From Angelakisella sp. (lineage in GTDB: Bacteria; Bacillota; Clostridia; Oscillospirales; Ruminococcaceae), in contig JAHHTQ010000013.1 in NCBI GenBank assembly GCA_020024555.1, positions 1 to 47,561 of the forward strand: a stretch of 47,561 nucleotides of DNA. Reading direction: 5' to 3'. Both the position numbers and the translations under genes were made by a program. Below, piece after piece: positions 26,101 to 34,113 of this stretch (position 1 is its first letter; the number at the start of each line of letters is the position of its first letter). The notes beneath the pieces were generated by a model. The model searched no databases. It saw only the letters and a list, made by a program, of their open reading frames with translations, and was not told where the DNA came from.

Positions 26101-27003
26101 ATATCTACCAACTCTTGAAAGGTCATAGCGACGTGGATCGAACAACAGTTGGGTAAAGTTCTTAACAGCGCTGTCAATTGTTGGTGGTTCGCCCGGACGG
26201 AGTTTTCTGTACACTTCCAAAAGCGCCTCATCACCGTTACCGTCAACGTCCTTTGCGGCAATGGTCTTTACAATATAATCATCTTCGCCGAAGATTTCGT
26301 AAATATCTTCATTTGTACCTCTTTTGTCTGTAAACGCAGCATTTAGGTCAGCATTTATATCTTCCATCGGAACATCGTCACGGACACGGATAAGCGCGCG
26401 TATTAATGTAGAGATAGCAATCTTACGGTTTTTATCTATACGGACATTGAATATATCAGATGAATCTGTGTCATATTCGAGCCAAGCGCCACGGTTTGGG
26501 TTGATTGTTGATTCATAAAGCTGTTTACCGGCATTATCACGTTTCATCGCAAAATAAACGCCGGGGCTTCTTACAAGCTGTGAAACTATAACACGCTCAG
26601 CGCCGTTTATAATAAATGTACCGGCATCTGTCATCAGTGGGAATTCACCCATAAATATTTCATGATCTTTTTGTGTTTCAATAGCCTCACCTGTTGATTT
26701 GTCATGCAAACGAACCTTTACACGCAACGCCACAGAATATGTGGTATCTCTTTCTTTACATTCCTTAATTGTATATTTTGGTTTCGGATCTAGGTGATAG
26801 TCCAAAAAGTAAAGTGAAAGATTACCTTGGTAATCTGTTATAGGTGACATTTCTTTAAATACTGCCTTTAAACCTTCTTCCAAAAACCATTTGTAAGAGT
26901 TTTTCTGAACTTCGATAAGGTTTGGCATTTCGCGGACTTCTTCTATTTTAGCGAAACTTTTACGGGTTTTTGTGCCAAGTTGAACGTCTTTTACGTTTAT
27001 CAT
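23161..27003 (-). CDS. rpoB: RNA polymerase subunit beta
   Basis: A 1280-residue catalytic subunit. The rifampicin-binding region at about residues 510-540 ([19 protein letters not shown] followed by [13 protein letters not shown]) carries the susceptible residues at the usual resistance positions. Also seen are [20 protein letters not shown], the [13 protein letters not shown] active-site segment and [25 protein letters not shown]. The last 75 or so residues form a very acidic Asp/Glu-rich tail beyond the conserved core. Start ATG 27003 behind GGAGAG. No rplJ/rplL precede it; it has its own promoter and a leader of about 235 bases. Confidence 0.99.
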   Translation of the reverse strand: [1280 protein letters not shown]

Positions 27004-27241
27004 TGTTGTTTGTCACTCTCCATTCTTTAAAATTACATAATGTTCACGACATATTACCTGTCGTTACTACCAATACCCGCATTTTATAAATGCAATCTTT
27101 GTTAAATATGACCAAAGATTTTGGTATCAGTAATTATCAATACACTTTCGCATTATGCAAAAATAATAAATTCACGAGAGTATTATCGTAAATTTTTCAC
27201 ATTCGCACTTGCTTTTGGGCATAATTAGGTATTATGATACA
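27004..27241 (-). promoter_or_regulatory. Structured 5' leader of rpoB
   Basis: About 235 untranslated bases between the predicted start site and rpoB. AATCTTTG (27094-27101) pairs with CAAAGATT (27113-27120), nested inside a longer bipartite stem (TTACT...AGTAA and ACCAA...TTGGT). No T-run follows, so it is a leader structure, not an evident attenuator. No known riboswitch or L10-type leader was recognised. Confidence 0.45.
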
Positions 27242-27247
27242 TATTCT

Positions 27248-27276
27248 ATAATACTACTAATAAAACCACTTGTCAA
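27248..27276 (-). promoter_or_regulatory. Promoter of rpoBC
   Basis: On the minus strand TTGACA (27271-27276), 17-base spacer, TATTAT (27248-27253): near consensus, as expected for an essential, highly expressed operon. Confidence 0.85.
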
Positions 27277-27515
27277 TGTATTCTATGTGAATTTCCAAAA
27301 AATCAATAAAAAAATTTTTGTGCAATATGATAGATATTATTTTTATACCAATTTAAATTCGTAAAAATCACAGTAGTAATATGTATATTTAACAATAATT
27401 GCATAAAAATAAAATTTATATATTTTTATCCAATTATAAATATTTACAAAAATACAATCTTTATCTTATCATTTAGAGCAAAAATTACAAAATCATACAT
27501 TTTGTTTTTTTTCAC
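27277..27515. other. A+T-rich spacer between divergent rpoB and yitT units
   Basis: About 240 bases with no ORF carrying a ribosome binding site, no RNA gene and no repeat that I could identify. Confidence 0.55.
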
Positions 27516-27545
27516 TTGATTATTATATTAAATGTAATATAATAA
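27516..27545 (+). promoter_or_regulatory. Promoter and palindrome of the first yitT gene
   Basis: TTGATT (27516-27521), 16-base spacer, TATAAT (27538-27543). An 11-base-pair perfect inverted repeat TTATTATATTA-AATG-TAATATAATAA (27520-27545) fills the promoter. It could be an operator, though A+T-rich palindromes arise easily by chance. Confidence 0.5.
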
Positions 27546-27604
27546 TACTCAACACTTATTATATAAAAAACATAAATAAAGAAAAAAACAAAGAGGTATG
27601 GTAC

Positions 27605-28465
27605 ATGAGTAATGTAAATCTAAAAAACTATCTTAAAAACTTGTTCTTAACAACTATCGGTTGTATTATGTACGCAATTGGAATACAGTGTTTTGCCGCG
27701 CCACACAATATTGCGCCGGGAGGTATCAGCGGTATAGCTATTATGCTAAACTATCTTTTTAATATACCGATAGGTTTTTTTACTTTTATAGTTAATATTC
27801 CGCTTATTATAATTATACTTGTACGCAAGTATTTTAATAAAACTTTTATTGTTAATATGCTTATTGCATCAACTCTTTTATCAATTATCACAGACTTTAT
27901 TTTGCTGGTTGCCCCAATATATAAAGGAGACCCTCTCCTTGCCGCAATTTTCAGCGGCGCAATAATGGGAATAGGACTTGCGCTTGTGCATTTAGGCGAA
28001 ATGAACACAGGCGGTGTGTCGTTAATGGGGCTTATGATACGTGAAGAACGCCCTGAATTTCACGTAGGTACTTTGATAACCGCATTGAATATGAGTATTG
28101 TAATTTTATCTACAATTATATATAAAAATATAGAAAGTATGCTGTACGCAACTATCACGGTATATATTTCAGGTGTATTTATGGATAAACTTTTGGATAA
28201 CGCTTCACACAAAAGTCTTATGCTTGTTATATCAGAATGTACAGACAAAGTAAAAGATGTATTTGTAAAATATCATGCAGGCAGTACCATTCTAAAAGGC
28301 GAAGGTAACTACTCCGGAAGATTTCAACGGGTTATACTTTGCGTTGTTAAAAAACAAACCTGTGAAGATATGCAAAAGGAAATTAAACAAATTGATCCGC
28401 ATGCGCTTACGATAATTACCGAGGCAAGCAAAGTTGAAGGCAAAGGATTCAGACATATTATGTAG
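27605..28465 (+). CDS. YitT/DUF2179 family membrane protein (copy 1)
   Basis: A 286-residue protein with five or six membrane helices (about residues 12-200) and a cytoplasmic C-terminal DUF2179 domain (about 205-286, ending TIITEASKVEGKGFRHI). The signature AAPHNIAPGGISGIAIML (residues 31-48) is characteristic of the YitT family, whose biochemical role is not established; transport is suspected. AGAGGTATG supports ATG 27605. A paralogue lies 3 kb downstream, beyond a CdaR-like regulator and a GNAT gene. Confidence 0.9.
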   Translation: MSNVNLKNYLKNLFLTTIGCIMYAIGIQCFAAPHNIAPGGISGIAIMLNYLFNIPIGFFTFIVNIPLIIIILVRKYFNKTFIVNMLIASTLLSIITDFILLVAPIYKGDPLLAAIFSGAIMGIGLALVHLGEMNTGGVSLMGLMIREERPEFHVGTLITALNMSIVILSTIIYKNIESMLYATITVYISGVFMDKLLDNASHKSLMLVISECTDKVKDVFVKYHAGSTILKGEGNYSGRFQRVILCVVKKQTCEDMQKEIKQIDPHALTIITEASKVEGKGFRHIM

Positions 28466-28752
28466 TTGCAAAATCAAAAATTCCTTTGTATATTTTGACA
28501 CAAAAAAACCAATAAAAAAATTAACAAAAAAATATAAAGAGCATATAAAATGTTCAATATATGCACAAAATACTTTATATAATCAATTAAAAATTAGTGA
28601 AAAACATAACTTTTAAAAAAGTTAAACTATCTATAATACAAAATATTGTTAAATTTTTTTGCAAGAATTAATAAGAATATAGTCATTTTACACAAATTAT
28701 TAATTATTTATTATGGAAATATTATAAAACACAAAAAAAATGAAAAAATATG
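28466..28752. other. A+T-rich spacer after the first yitT gene
   Basis: No clear terminator, ORF with a ribosome binding site or RNA gene was seen in these 290 bases, which are dominated by poly-A stretches. The regulator promoter follows at 28753. Confidence 0.5.
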
Positions 28753-28852
28753 TTGCATTTGCACAAAAAAAAGGTTAAAATAGATACATAGATTTTGCAA
28801 AATATTTTAATCGCATAGTATTCTCACAAATTAACAGTGTGATAATTTGTGA
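28753..28852 (+). promoter_or_regulatory. Promoter and leader palindrome of the CdaR-like regulator
   Basis: TTGCAT (28753-28758), 17-base spacer, TAAAAT (28776-28781). In the leader a perfect 10-base inverted repeat TCACAAATTA (28824-28833) / TAATTTGTGA (28843-28852) with a 9-base spacer is well placed for an operator or an mRNA hairpin. Autoregulation is a guess. Confidence 0.55.
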
Positions 28853-28906
28853 AAGAACATACAATTATTAAAAACAAATATTTTTTTAAAAAGAAGGAGT
28901 ATCTAT

Positions 28907-29992
28907 ATGTCAAACAGATTATTTCAAGGACTCGTCTACCAAATGAAAGATACAATAGACAGAGTAATAGGGGTAGTTGACGAAAGTGGTACAATAATAG
29001 CTTGTAGCGACCTTAACAAAATCGGTGAAACAAATGATTTTTTGGCACTTGATTTAAACGAAAACAACGATTTGTTTATCAAGGACGGTACTACCTACAA
29101 ACCTTTTGGTTCAAAAATGAAATCAGAGTATGCGGTTTTTGTGTCAGGTACTGATGATATGGCGGCAAAGCTGTCGGGTATTTTGACTGTTTCACTGAGC
29201 AATATTAAGCAGTACTATGATGAAAAATATGACCGAAGCAATTTTATCAAAAATGTTATACTGGATAATATTTTGCCAGGTGATATTTATATCAAAGCCC
29301 GCGAACTGCATTTCAGCGCTGATGTGAGTAGGGTTGCTCTGCTTATAAGAATAGTTTCATCAAACGATATATCAGCCTTTGATGTTATACAAAATCTATT
29401 TCCCGACAAACAAAAAGACTTTGTGTTTAATATAAGCGAAAATGATATTGTTCTTATCAAAGAAATAAAATCCGGAATAGAAAGCAAAGACCTTGAAAAA
29501 CTTGCCCGTTCTATTGTCGATACTTTGGGCAGTGAATTCTATACAAAAGTAGTTGTCGGCATAGGCACTGTTGTTACAGGCGTAAAAGACCTAGCCCGTT
29601 CATTCAGAGAGGCGCAGGCGGCGCTCGAAGTCGGCAAAGTATTTGATACGGAAAAGATTATTGTCAGTTATGATAATTTGGGTATTGCAAGAATTATCTA
29701 TCAACTACCCACAACTCTTTGCGAAATGTTCCTAAAAGAAGTATTCAAGAAAGGCTCAATAGAAAGTCTTGACCAAGAAACATTGTTTACCATACAAAAT
29801 TTCTTTGAAAATAACCTTAACGTTTCCGAAACTTCAAGAAAACTATTCGTACACCGTAATACACTTGTATACAGACTTGAAAAAATCAAAAAACTAACAG
29901 GACTTGACCTAAGAGAATTTGACCATGCAATTATTTTCAAAGTTGCGCTTATGGTTAAAAAATATCTGACATCTAACCCCGTTAAATACTAA
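28907..29992 (+). CDS. CdaR/PucR-type transcriptional regulator
   Basis: A 361-residue one-component regulator. The N-terminal part (about 1-110, beginning RLFQGLVYQMKDTIDRVIGVVDESG) resembles the sugar-diacid recognition (CdaR) sensor domain, the middle (about 130-270) a GGDEF-like domain of PucR proteins, with the characteristic ARSFREAQAALEVGK, and the C-terminus (about 298-355) a PucR-type helix-turn-helix (NLNVSETSRKLFVHRNTLVYRL). AAGGAG precedes ATG 28907. The effector is unknown; no diacid-utilisation genes are nearby, so the name describes architecture only. Neighbouring yitT genes are possible targets. Confidence 0.85.
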   Translation: MSNRLFQGLVYQMKDTIDRVIGVVDESGTIIACSDLNKIGETNDFLALDLNENNDLFIKDGTTYKPFGSKMKSEYAVFVSGTDDMAAKLSGILTVSLSNIKQYYDEKYDRSNFIKNVILDNILPGDIYIKARELHFSADVSRVALLIRIVSSNDISAFDVIQNLFPDKQKDFVFNISENDIVLIKEIKSGIESKDLEKLARSIVDTLGSEFYTKVVVGIGTVVTGVKDLARSFREAQAALEVGKVFDTEKIIVSYDNLGIARIIYQLPTTLCEMFLKEVFKKGSIESLDQETLFTIQNFFENNLNVSETSRKLFVHRNTLVYRLEKIKKLTGLDLREFDHAIIFKVALMVKKYLTSNPVKY

Positions 29993-30095
29993 TAAATCAC
30001 ATATACTTTAATCATTTTGTATTTACCTATAAATATTATAACCTGTATTATAATTCATAACAAATCCACAAATCAAAATCTGAAAGGTTAAGAAT

Positions 30096-30536
30096 ATGAT
30101 TAATCTGGTAGCCAAATCGGATATTATACAGGCTGCAATCATACATTCTAAAAGCTGGACAGAATCTCACAAAGATGTATGTTCCGCAGAGTTTATTGCA
30201 ATCCATACGCCTGAACGTCAAAAAAGCTATATTGAATCAGAGATGGCAAAAGGGGCGAAATTCTATATGTTGATTGACAAGAAACCTGTGGGAATTGTCT
30301 CGGTTAATGGCAGTCTTATTGAAAATCTTTATGTTTTGCCCAGTGAGCAGAATAAAGGATACGGAACACAATTGCTTCTTTTCGCTATCGAAAGATGCAC
30401 GCAATCACCATTGTTGTGGATTCTCAGTACAAATGATGGAGCCAAGCGTCTTTATGAACGTAATGGATTTAAACCAACAGGCAATGTCGTACAGCACACT
30501 AATGGTGTGTACGAACTTGAACTTTGTCTACGTTAA
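30096..30536 (+). CDS. GNAT-family N-acetyltransferase
   Basis: A 146-residue single-domain GNAT enzyme that would move an acetyl group from acetyl-CoA to an unknown amine. The acetyl-CoA-binding motif A is EQNKGYGTQLLLFAIE (R/Q-x-x-G-x-G/A pattern), followed by the typical NDGAKRLYERNGFKPTG motif near residue 120. GAAAGGTTA precedes ATG 30096. It stands between the CdaR-like regulator and yitT copy 2 and is followed by a strong hairpin. Confidence 0.85.
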   Translation: MINLVAKSDIIQAAIIHSKSWTESHKDVCSAEFIAIHTPERQKSYIESEMAKGAKFYMLIDKKPVGIVSVNGSLIENLYVLPSEQNKGYGTQLLLFAIERCTQSPLLWILSTNDGAKRLYERNGFKPTGNVVQHTNGVYELELCLR

Positions 30537-30574
30537 GAATAAATTTCGGTTTATTATGCGGTTATATAACAAGA

Positions 30575-30635
30575 AACGGAGTGTGTCGGACTTTGACACA
30601 CTCCGTTTTGGGTTTAAGTATTTCCAAAAATACTT
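30575..30635 (+). terminator. Tandem hairpins after the GNAT gene
   Basis: Perfect 13-base-pair stem from AACGGAGTGTGTC (30575-30587) and GACACACTCCGTT (30595-30607), followed by TTGGGTTT, then a second stem AAGTATTT (30616-30623) / AAATACTT (30628-30635). The U-tract is short but the first stem is very stable, so termination is likely. Confidence 0.75.
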
Positions 30636-30743
30636 CTTTATCAGACCTTAGCATATTGTTTAGGCTTTTTTGTTTATTTATCAAAGTATAATATTTGTAA
30701 AGAATACATACATTATCATTATAGTGGCATGAGGTGACAAAAT

Positions 30744-31619
30744 ATGAAAGTACAAATTAAAGCAAAAAAATTTTTAATTGATATAATTTATGATATAATC
30801 GGAAGTATATTTTTTGCGATAGGCATATATACCTTTGCAAAATCGGCAAATTTTGCTCCCGGTGGAATATCCGGTCTTGCTATTATAATTAATTATCTTA
30901 TACCACAACTGCCTATCGGTATTACTACATTAATTCTAAATATTCCGCTTATACTTATGAGTTATAAACTTTTGGGAAAAAAATTCTTAATAAAATCACT
31001 CAAAACTATGATAATATCTACTTTCTTTTTGGATTTTGTCATACCACAGTTTCCTATGTATACCGATGACAAGATGCTTGCCTCTATCTTTTCCGGAATA
31101 TTTTTAGGGGCAGGACTTGCGCTTATATATATGCGTGGTTCATCAACAGGTGGCGCCGACTTTTTACTAATCTCTTTGAAAAAATTAATTCCGCATATGT
31201 CTATTGGTGATATTACATTAATCATAGATGGTATCATTATTATATTGGGAGGCATAGTTTTCAAAGATGTTAACGCGCTGTTATTGGGTGCTGTTTCAAC
31301 AATCATTCTTTCTCTGGTTATCGACCGACTGATGCTTGGCTCCAATACCGGAAAACTTGCAATAATAGTGACAAACAAAGGCGATGAAATAGCAAAAAAT
31401 ATAGATAAAGAAATCGGCAGAGGGGCAACTCATATCGATGCCACAGGCACTTATACAAAGAAGCACAGAGATATGATATTTTGCACTTGTTCCAATAAAG
31501 AAATCCACAAAATTCGTAATATAATATATGAAATCGATAACAATGCCTTTGTAATGATAACAGATGCCTCAGAAGTATTTGGGGAAGGCTTTAAAACCAT
31601 TGATGAAAAAATCTTTTAA
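30744..31619 (+). CDS. YitT/DUF2179 family membrane protein (copy 2)
   Basis: A 291-residue paralogue of the protein at 27605: five or six membrane helices (AKSANFAPGGISGLAIIINYL near residue 29) and a C-terminal DUF2179 domain ending MITDASEVFGEGFKTI. It keeps the family motifs GLALIYMRGSSTGGADFL and IDRLMLG. The two copies have clearly diverged, arguing against a recent duplication. GAGGTGA precedes ATG 30744. It is transcribed towards a bidirectional terminator. Confidence 0.9.
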   Translation: MKVQIKAKKFLIDIIYDIIGSIFFAIGIYTFAKSANFAPGGISGLAIIINYLIPQLPIGITTLILNIPLILMSYKLLGKKFLIKSLKTMIISTFFLDFVIPQFPMYTDDKMLASIFSGIFLGAGLALIYMRGSSTGGADFLLISLKKLIPHMSIGDITLIIDGIIIILGGIVFKDVNALLLGAVSTIILSLVIDRLMLGSNTGKLAIIVTNKGDEIAKNIDKEIGRGATHIDATGTYTKKHRDMIFCTCSNKEIHKIRNIIYEIDNNAFVMITDASEVFGEGFKTIDEKIF

Positions 31620-31681
31620 TACTATATGTTATTTTTTATAAACCTTTAAATTTATGTATTAAATATTTCCAAACTAAAAAG

Positions 31682-31724
31682 TCCCACTATGGTAATTAAT
31701 TTTTTGCCATAGAGGGATTTTTTT
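31682..31724. terminator. Bidirectional terminator between yitT copy 2 and the LicC-like gene
   Basis: TCCCACTATGG (31682-31692) pairs with CCATAGAGGGA (31707-31717), one mismatch, and is followed by seven Ts on the plus strand; on the minus strand it is followed by CTTTTT. It serves both convergent genes. Confidence 0.85.
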
Positions 31725-31739
31725 GTCATATTTTATATT

Positions 31740-32636
31740 TTATTTATATGCAGGATCTATGTTTTTTAGTTCCTGAAAAGTATCAATTTCCGCAATATCA
31801 TCAAAAGTACATTCACGAACCTCTACTTTATAATTGTTGATACAATAATCCAAAGCTACTTCATCCCAATATTTTTCCTTTCCACCCGGCATTTCATATA
31901 CAGTTTTTATATCTTCACACAACTTAGCACCATCAACCTCATTCCAATAAGAAATACCAAAGAAATGATGGCAATTCAATCCACCAATCATTAACTTAGT
32001 AACTATATTGTTTTTTGTTTCAAAGCACCAATCATCAGTTCTGTCAACAGGAACGCCGATATAATTCGATGTATATTGATATTTCTGAATTAAATTGGGA
32101 TTTGATAAATAAAGATCTGATTCCAAAATATACGCATTTTGTAAGAGATGCCTTGCAAACAATACAGATGAAATATTATTTGCTTCTTGATATTTCGGAT
32201 TTTCAATAAATTTAATCATCGGATATTTATAAAGAAGCTGGTCAAATTGCTCGCCAAGATATCCCCTAACAATATATATTTCTTCGATGCCTGCGGCAAT
32301 AACCGCATCTAAAAGTGTATCTATCATTCTAATACCTTTTACTCTTACAAGAGGCTTAGGAGTATTTAATGTTATCGGTACAAGTCGATATCCAAAACCG
32401 GCAGCTATAAAAACCGCCCTTTTCACTCTATATGGTTCAAGCGCCGCATAACCTGCTCTTGTAAGCTTAGTTGATTTCAATAAGCCCTGCTCATTTAATG
32501 TTGAAATTATACTATCAACAGAGTCAATCGACATTTTTGTTTCGGCGGCAATCGTTCTTGGTGTGCAATTCCCATTATTTTTTTCAAGATAAGTTAAAAT
32601 ATCAAATTGTTTTCTGTTTAGTGAATTATCATCCAT
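31740..32636 (-). CDS. Winged-helix / nucleotidyltransferase fusion, LicC-like
   Basis: A 298-residue two-domain protein. Residues about 1-70 form a MarR/Lrp-like winged helix (NRKQFDILTYLEKNNGNCTP; TKMSIDSVDSIISTLNEQGLL). Residues about 74-298 form an NTP-transferase with the nucleotide-binding FIAAGFGYRLVPIT...PKPL motif and an acidic ESDLY metal site near residue 173; closest in pattern to CTP:phosphocholine cytidylyltransferases (LicC). It may make CDP-choline or another activated polar head for surface decoration. Neither licA/licB choline genes nor licD is adjacent, so the substrate is uncertain. Weak ribosome binding site before ATG 32636. Confidence 0.8.
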   Translation of the reverse strand: MDDNSLNRKQFDILTYLEKNNGNCTPRTIAAETKMSIDSVDSIISTLNEQGLLKSTKLTRAGYAALEPYRVKRAVFIAAGFGYRLVPITLNTPKPLVRVKGIRMIDTLLDAVIAAGIEEIYIVRGYLGEQFDQLLYKYPMIKFIENPKYQEANNISSVLFARHLLQNAYILESDLYLSNPNLIQKYQYTSNYIGVPVDRTDDWCFETKNNIVTKLMIGGLNCHHFFGISYWNEVDGAKLCEDIKTVYEMPGGKEKYWDEVALDYCINNYKVEVRECTFDDIAEIDTFQELKNIDPAYK

Positions 32637-32690
32637 AACTTTAACCTATTAGTTAATAATACTACTACCTTTCATTATGTTATATTATAC

Positions 32691-32728
32691 ATTATACTTT
32701 TTATATCAAAATTTGTCAAACGACAAAT
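32691..32728 (-). promoter_or_regulatory. Promoter and operator-like palindrome of the LicC-like gene
   Basis: On the minus strand TTGACA (32714-32719), 17-base spacer, TATAAT (32691-32696): consensus. The -35 is overlapped by a perfect palindrome ATTTGTC-AAAC-GACAAAT (32711-32728), a candidate operator. Confidence 0.8.
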
Positions 32729-32955
32729 AAACAAATATATCTTAGTACAAGATTAATATAATATTATTAACTTTTTAAACATATTTCACATATTAAAATT
32801 GCATAATTACTATTGATTAACATAAATATTCCAATATATTACTTCTAATAGTCAATAGTCATTTATGTAACTAAATTATATCTTTATAAATAGTATTTTA
32901 TTAAGTAAAATATACGTAAAATTATTTTATGTTTTTGTTTATTCTTGCTTAGATT
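32729..32955. other. A+T-rich spacer between sortase and LicC-like genes
   Basis: About 230 bases between two minus-strand genes. Only weak A+T palindromes (ATTTTA/TAAAAT near 32892) are present; no convincing sortase terminator, ORF or RNA gene. Confidence 0.5.
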
Positions 32956-34026
32956 TTATTCATAAATATTATTAACCGTCAACGCTGTCGGGTTTTCTGT
33001 AACAGTTCTTTCCCAGTTCAAAAGTTTTCCTTTTTCAACCAATCTTCCCATAATTACAAATCTGTATCCATTCGGATATGTAGGAACTATTCTTCGACAG
33101 CAGGTGGAAAGAGTCATTATTTTATCCCCTTCTTCGACATCAACATTAAAGTCAAACAGACTCTTTTTCTTTGCTTCTTCTATTATCGCCTTTTGCTCTT
33201 GTAGTGTAGGATTGGCATTATTATATATAAAAGAAGTTTTGGTATGGAAAGCGGCAAAAACTTCAAATACCATACTTTCGTCTTCTGTTGCAAACAGGAA
33301 ATATGGGTGTGATTTACAGAAGTCTATATTTTGCCACCTTTTAAGTTCGGTAAAATGTTCGTATTCTCTGCTTTTTTCCACTCCGCCATCAGGATTTTCA
33401 TCTTTACTGTGACCATATATAATCAGATTATCCGACTGTATGTCACGTCCGCCAAACGTACAGTTATAATCTGCAAATAACGCGCCGTTTACGTCATTTT
33501 CTTTATAATCATTGTGTTTGAGATAGTATTCATTGTCATTTTCTTTAAAAAACACAGGACTGTTGACTGTTGTGTCATAAAGATATAGCCAACCGACAGT
33601 ATCAGGATTGGTTTTCTTAAATTTTTTTACATTGTTGACCATATCTTCTCTTATAGCCCAAAACTCTTTGTCTCTCTTTTCTGCTTTATTTTCTGACATA
33701 GGTATATTGGAAGAAGGTTCTTTGTTTTGATTGTTTACAGAACTTTCGGAACTTTGCATACTGTTTTCAGAAGAAGTATCGCTTTGCTCTTGTTTAGGTT
33801 TTGTATCGGAAGAAACCGAACTTTCAACAACTTCTGAATTTGATGAGCTTTCTGGTTTTTCTGAATTTTCAGATTGAATATTTTCACTGTTTGTTAAATC
33901 GTTTTGTTCTGTATATTGCGTTTCACTTTGTGTAAAATCAAGACTACCACTTGTTATTACACTTTCATTTTTTTGACAAGCGGTTAAAAGTAATAAAGCT
34001 ATACAAATAAGAATAATTTTTTTCAT
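32956..34026 (-). CDS. Class B sortase with lipoprotein signal peptide
   Basis: A 356-residue protein with a short lipoprotein signal ending LLLLTAC (lipidated Cys17), then about 100 residues of Ser/Glu/Asn/Gln-rich linker (18-118) and a sortase domain (about 120-335). Catalytic residues are intact: His206 (IIYGHS), Cys309 (TLSTC) and Arg322 (YRFVIMGR). The TLSTC motif and a long helix before it (EQKAIIEEAKKKSL) indicate class B. The enzyme should cleave a sorting signal and join a surface protein to the wall or to a pilus. Normal sortases have an uncleaved membrane helix; lipid anchoring is unusual. No substrate with a sorting motif is encoded nearby. Confidence 0.85.
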   Translation of the reverse strand: MKKIILICIALLLLTACQKNESVITSGSLDFTQSETQYTEQNDLTNSENIQSENSEKPESSSNSEVVESSVSSDTKPKQEQSDTSSENSMQSSESSVNNQNKEPSSNIPMSENKAEKRDKEFWAIREDMVNNVKKFKKTNPDTVGWLYLYDTTVNSPVFFKENDNEYYLKHNDYKENDVNGALFADYNCTFGGRDIQSDNLIIYGHSKDENPDGGVEKSREYEHFTELKRWQNIDFCKSHPYFLFATEDESMVFEVFAAFHTKTSFIYNNANPTLQEQKAIIEEAKKKSLFDFNVDVEEGDKIMTLSTCCRRIVPTYPNGYRFVIMGRLVEKGKLLNWERTVTENPTALTVNNIYE

Positions 34027-34113
34027 ACAATATCTCCCATATCTGCATTATTTAAATATAATTGTTAGCCGGTTCATTATCAGTAATAATTACAACATTT
34101 ATTTTATAATGGT

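Noticed and set aside
28434..28616. 60-codon plus-strand ORF after the first yitT gene
   Set aside because: It starts at TTG inside yitT without a ribosome binding site and has a composition of Lys/Ile/Tyr typical of translated A+T-rich spacer.
30274..30651. 125-codon ORF in another frame over the GNAT gene
   Set aside because: It overlaps the well-supported acetyltransferase and reads through the terminator stem.
32015..32209. 64-codon plus-strand ORF opposite the LicC-like gene
   Set aside because: It lies wholly antisense to a strong coding region and has no promoter or ribosome binding site.
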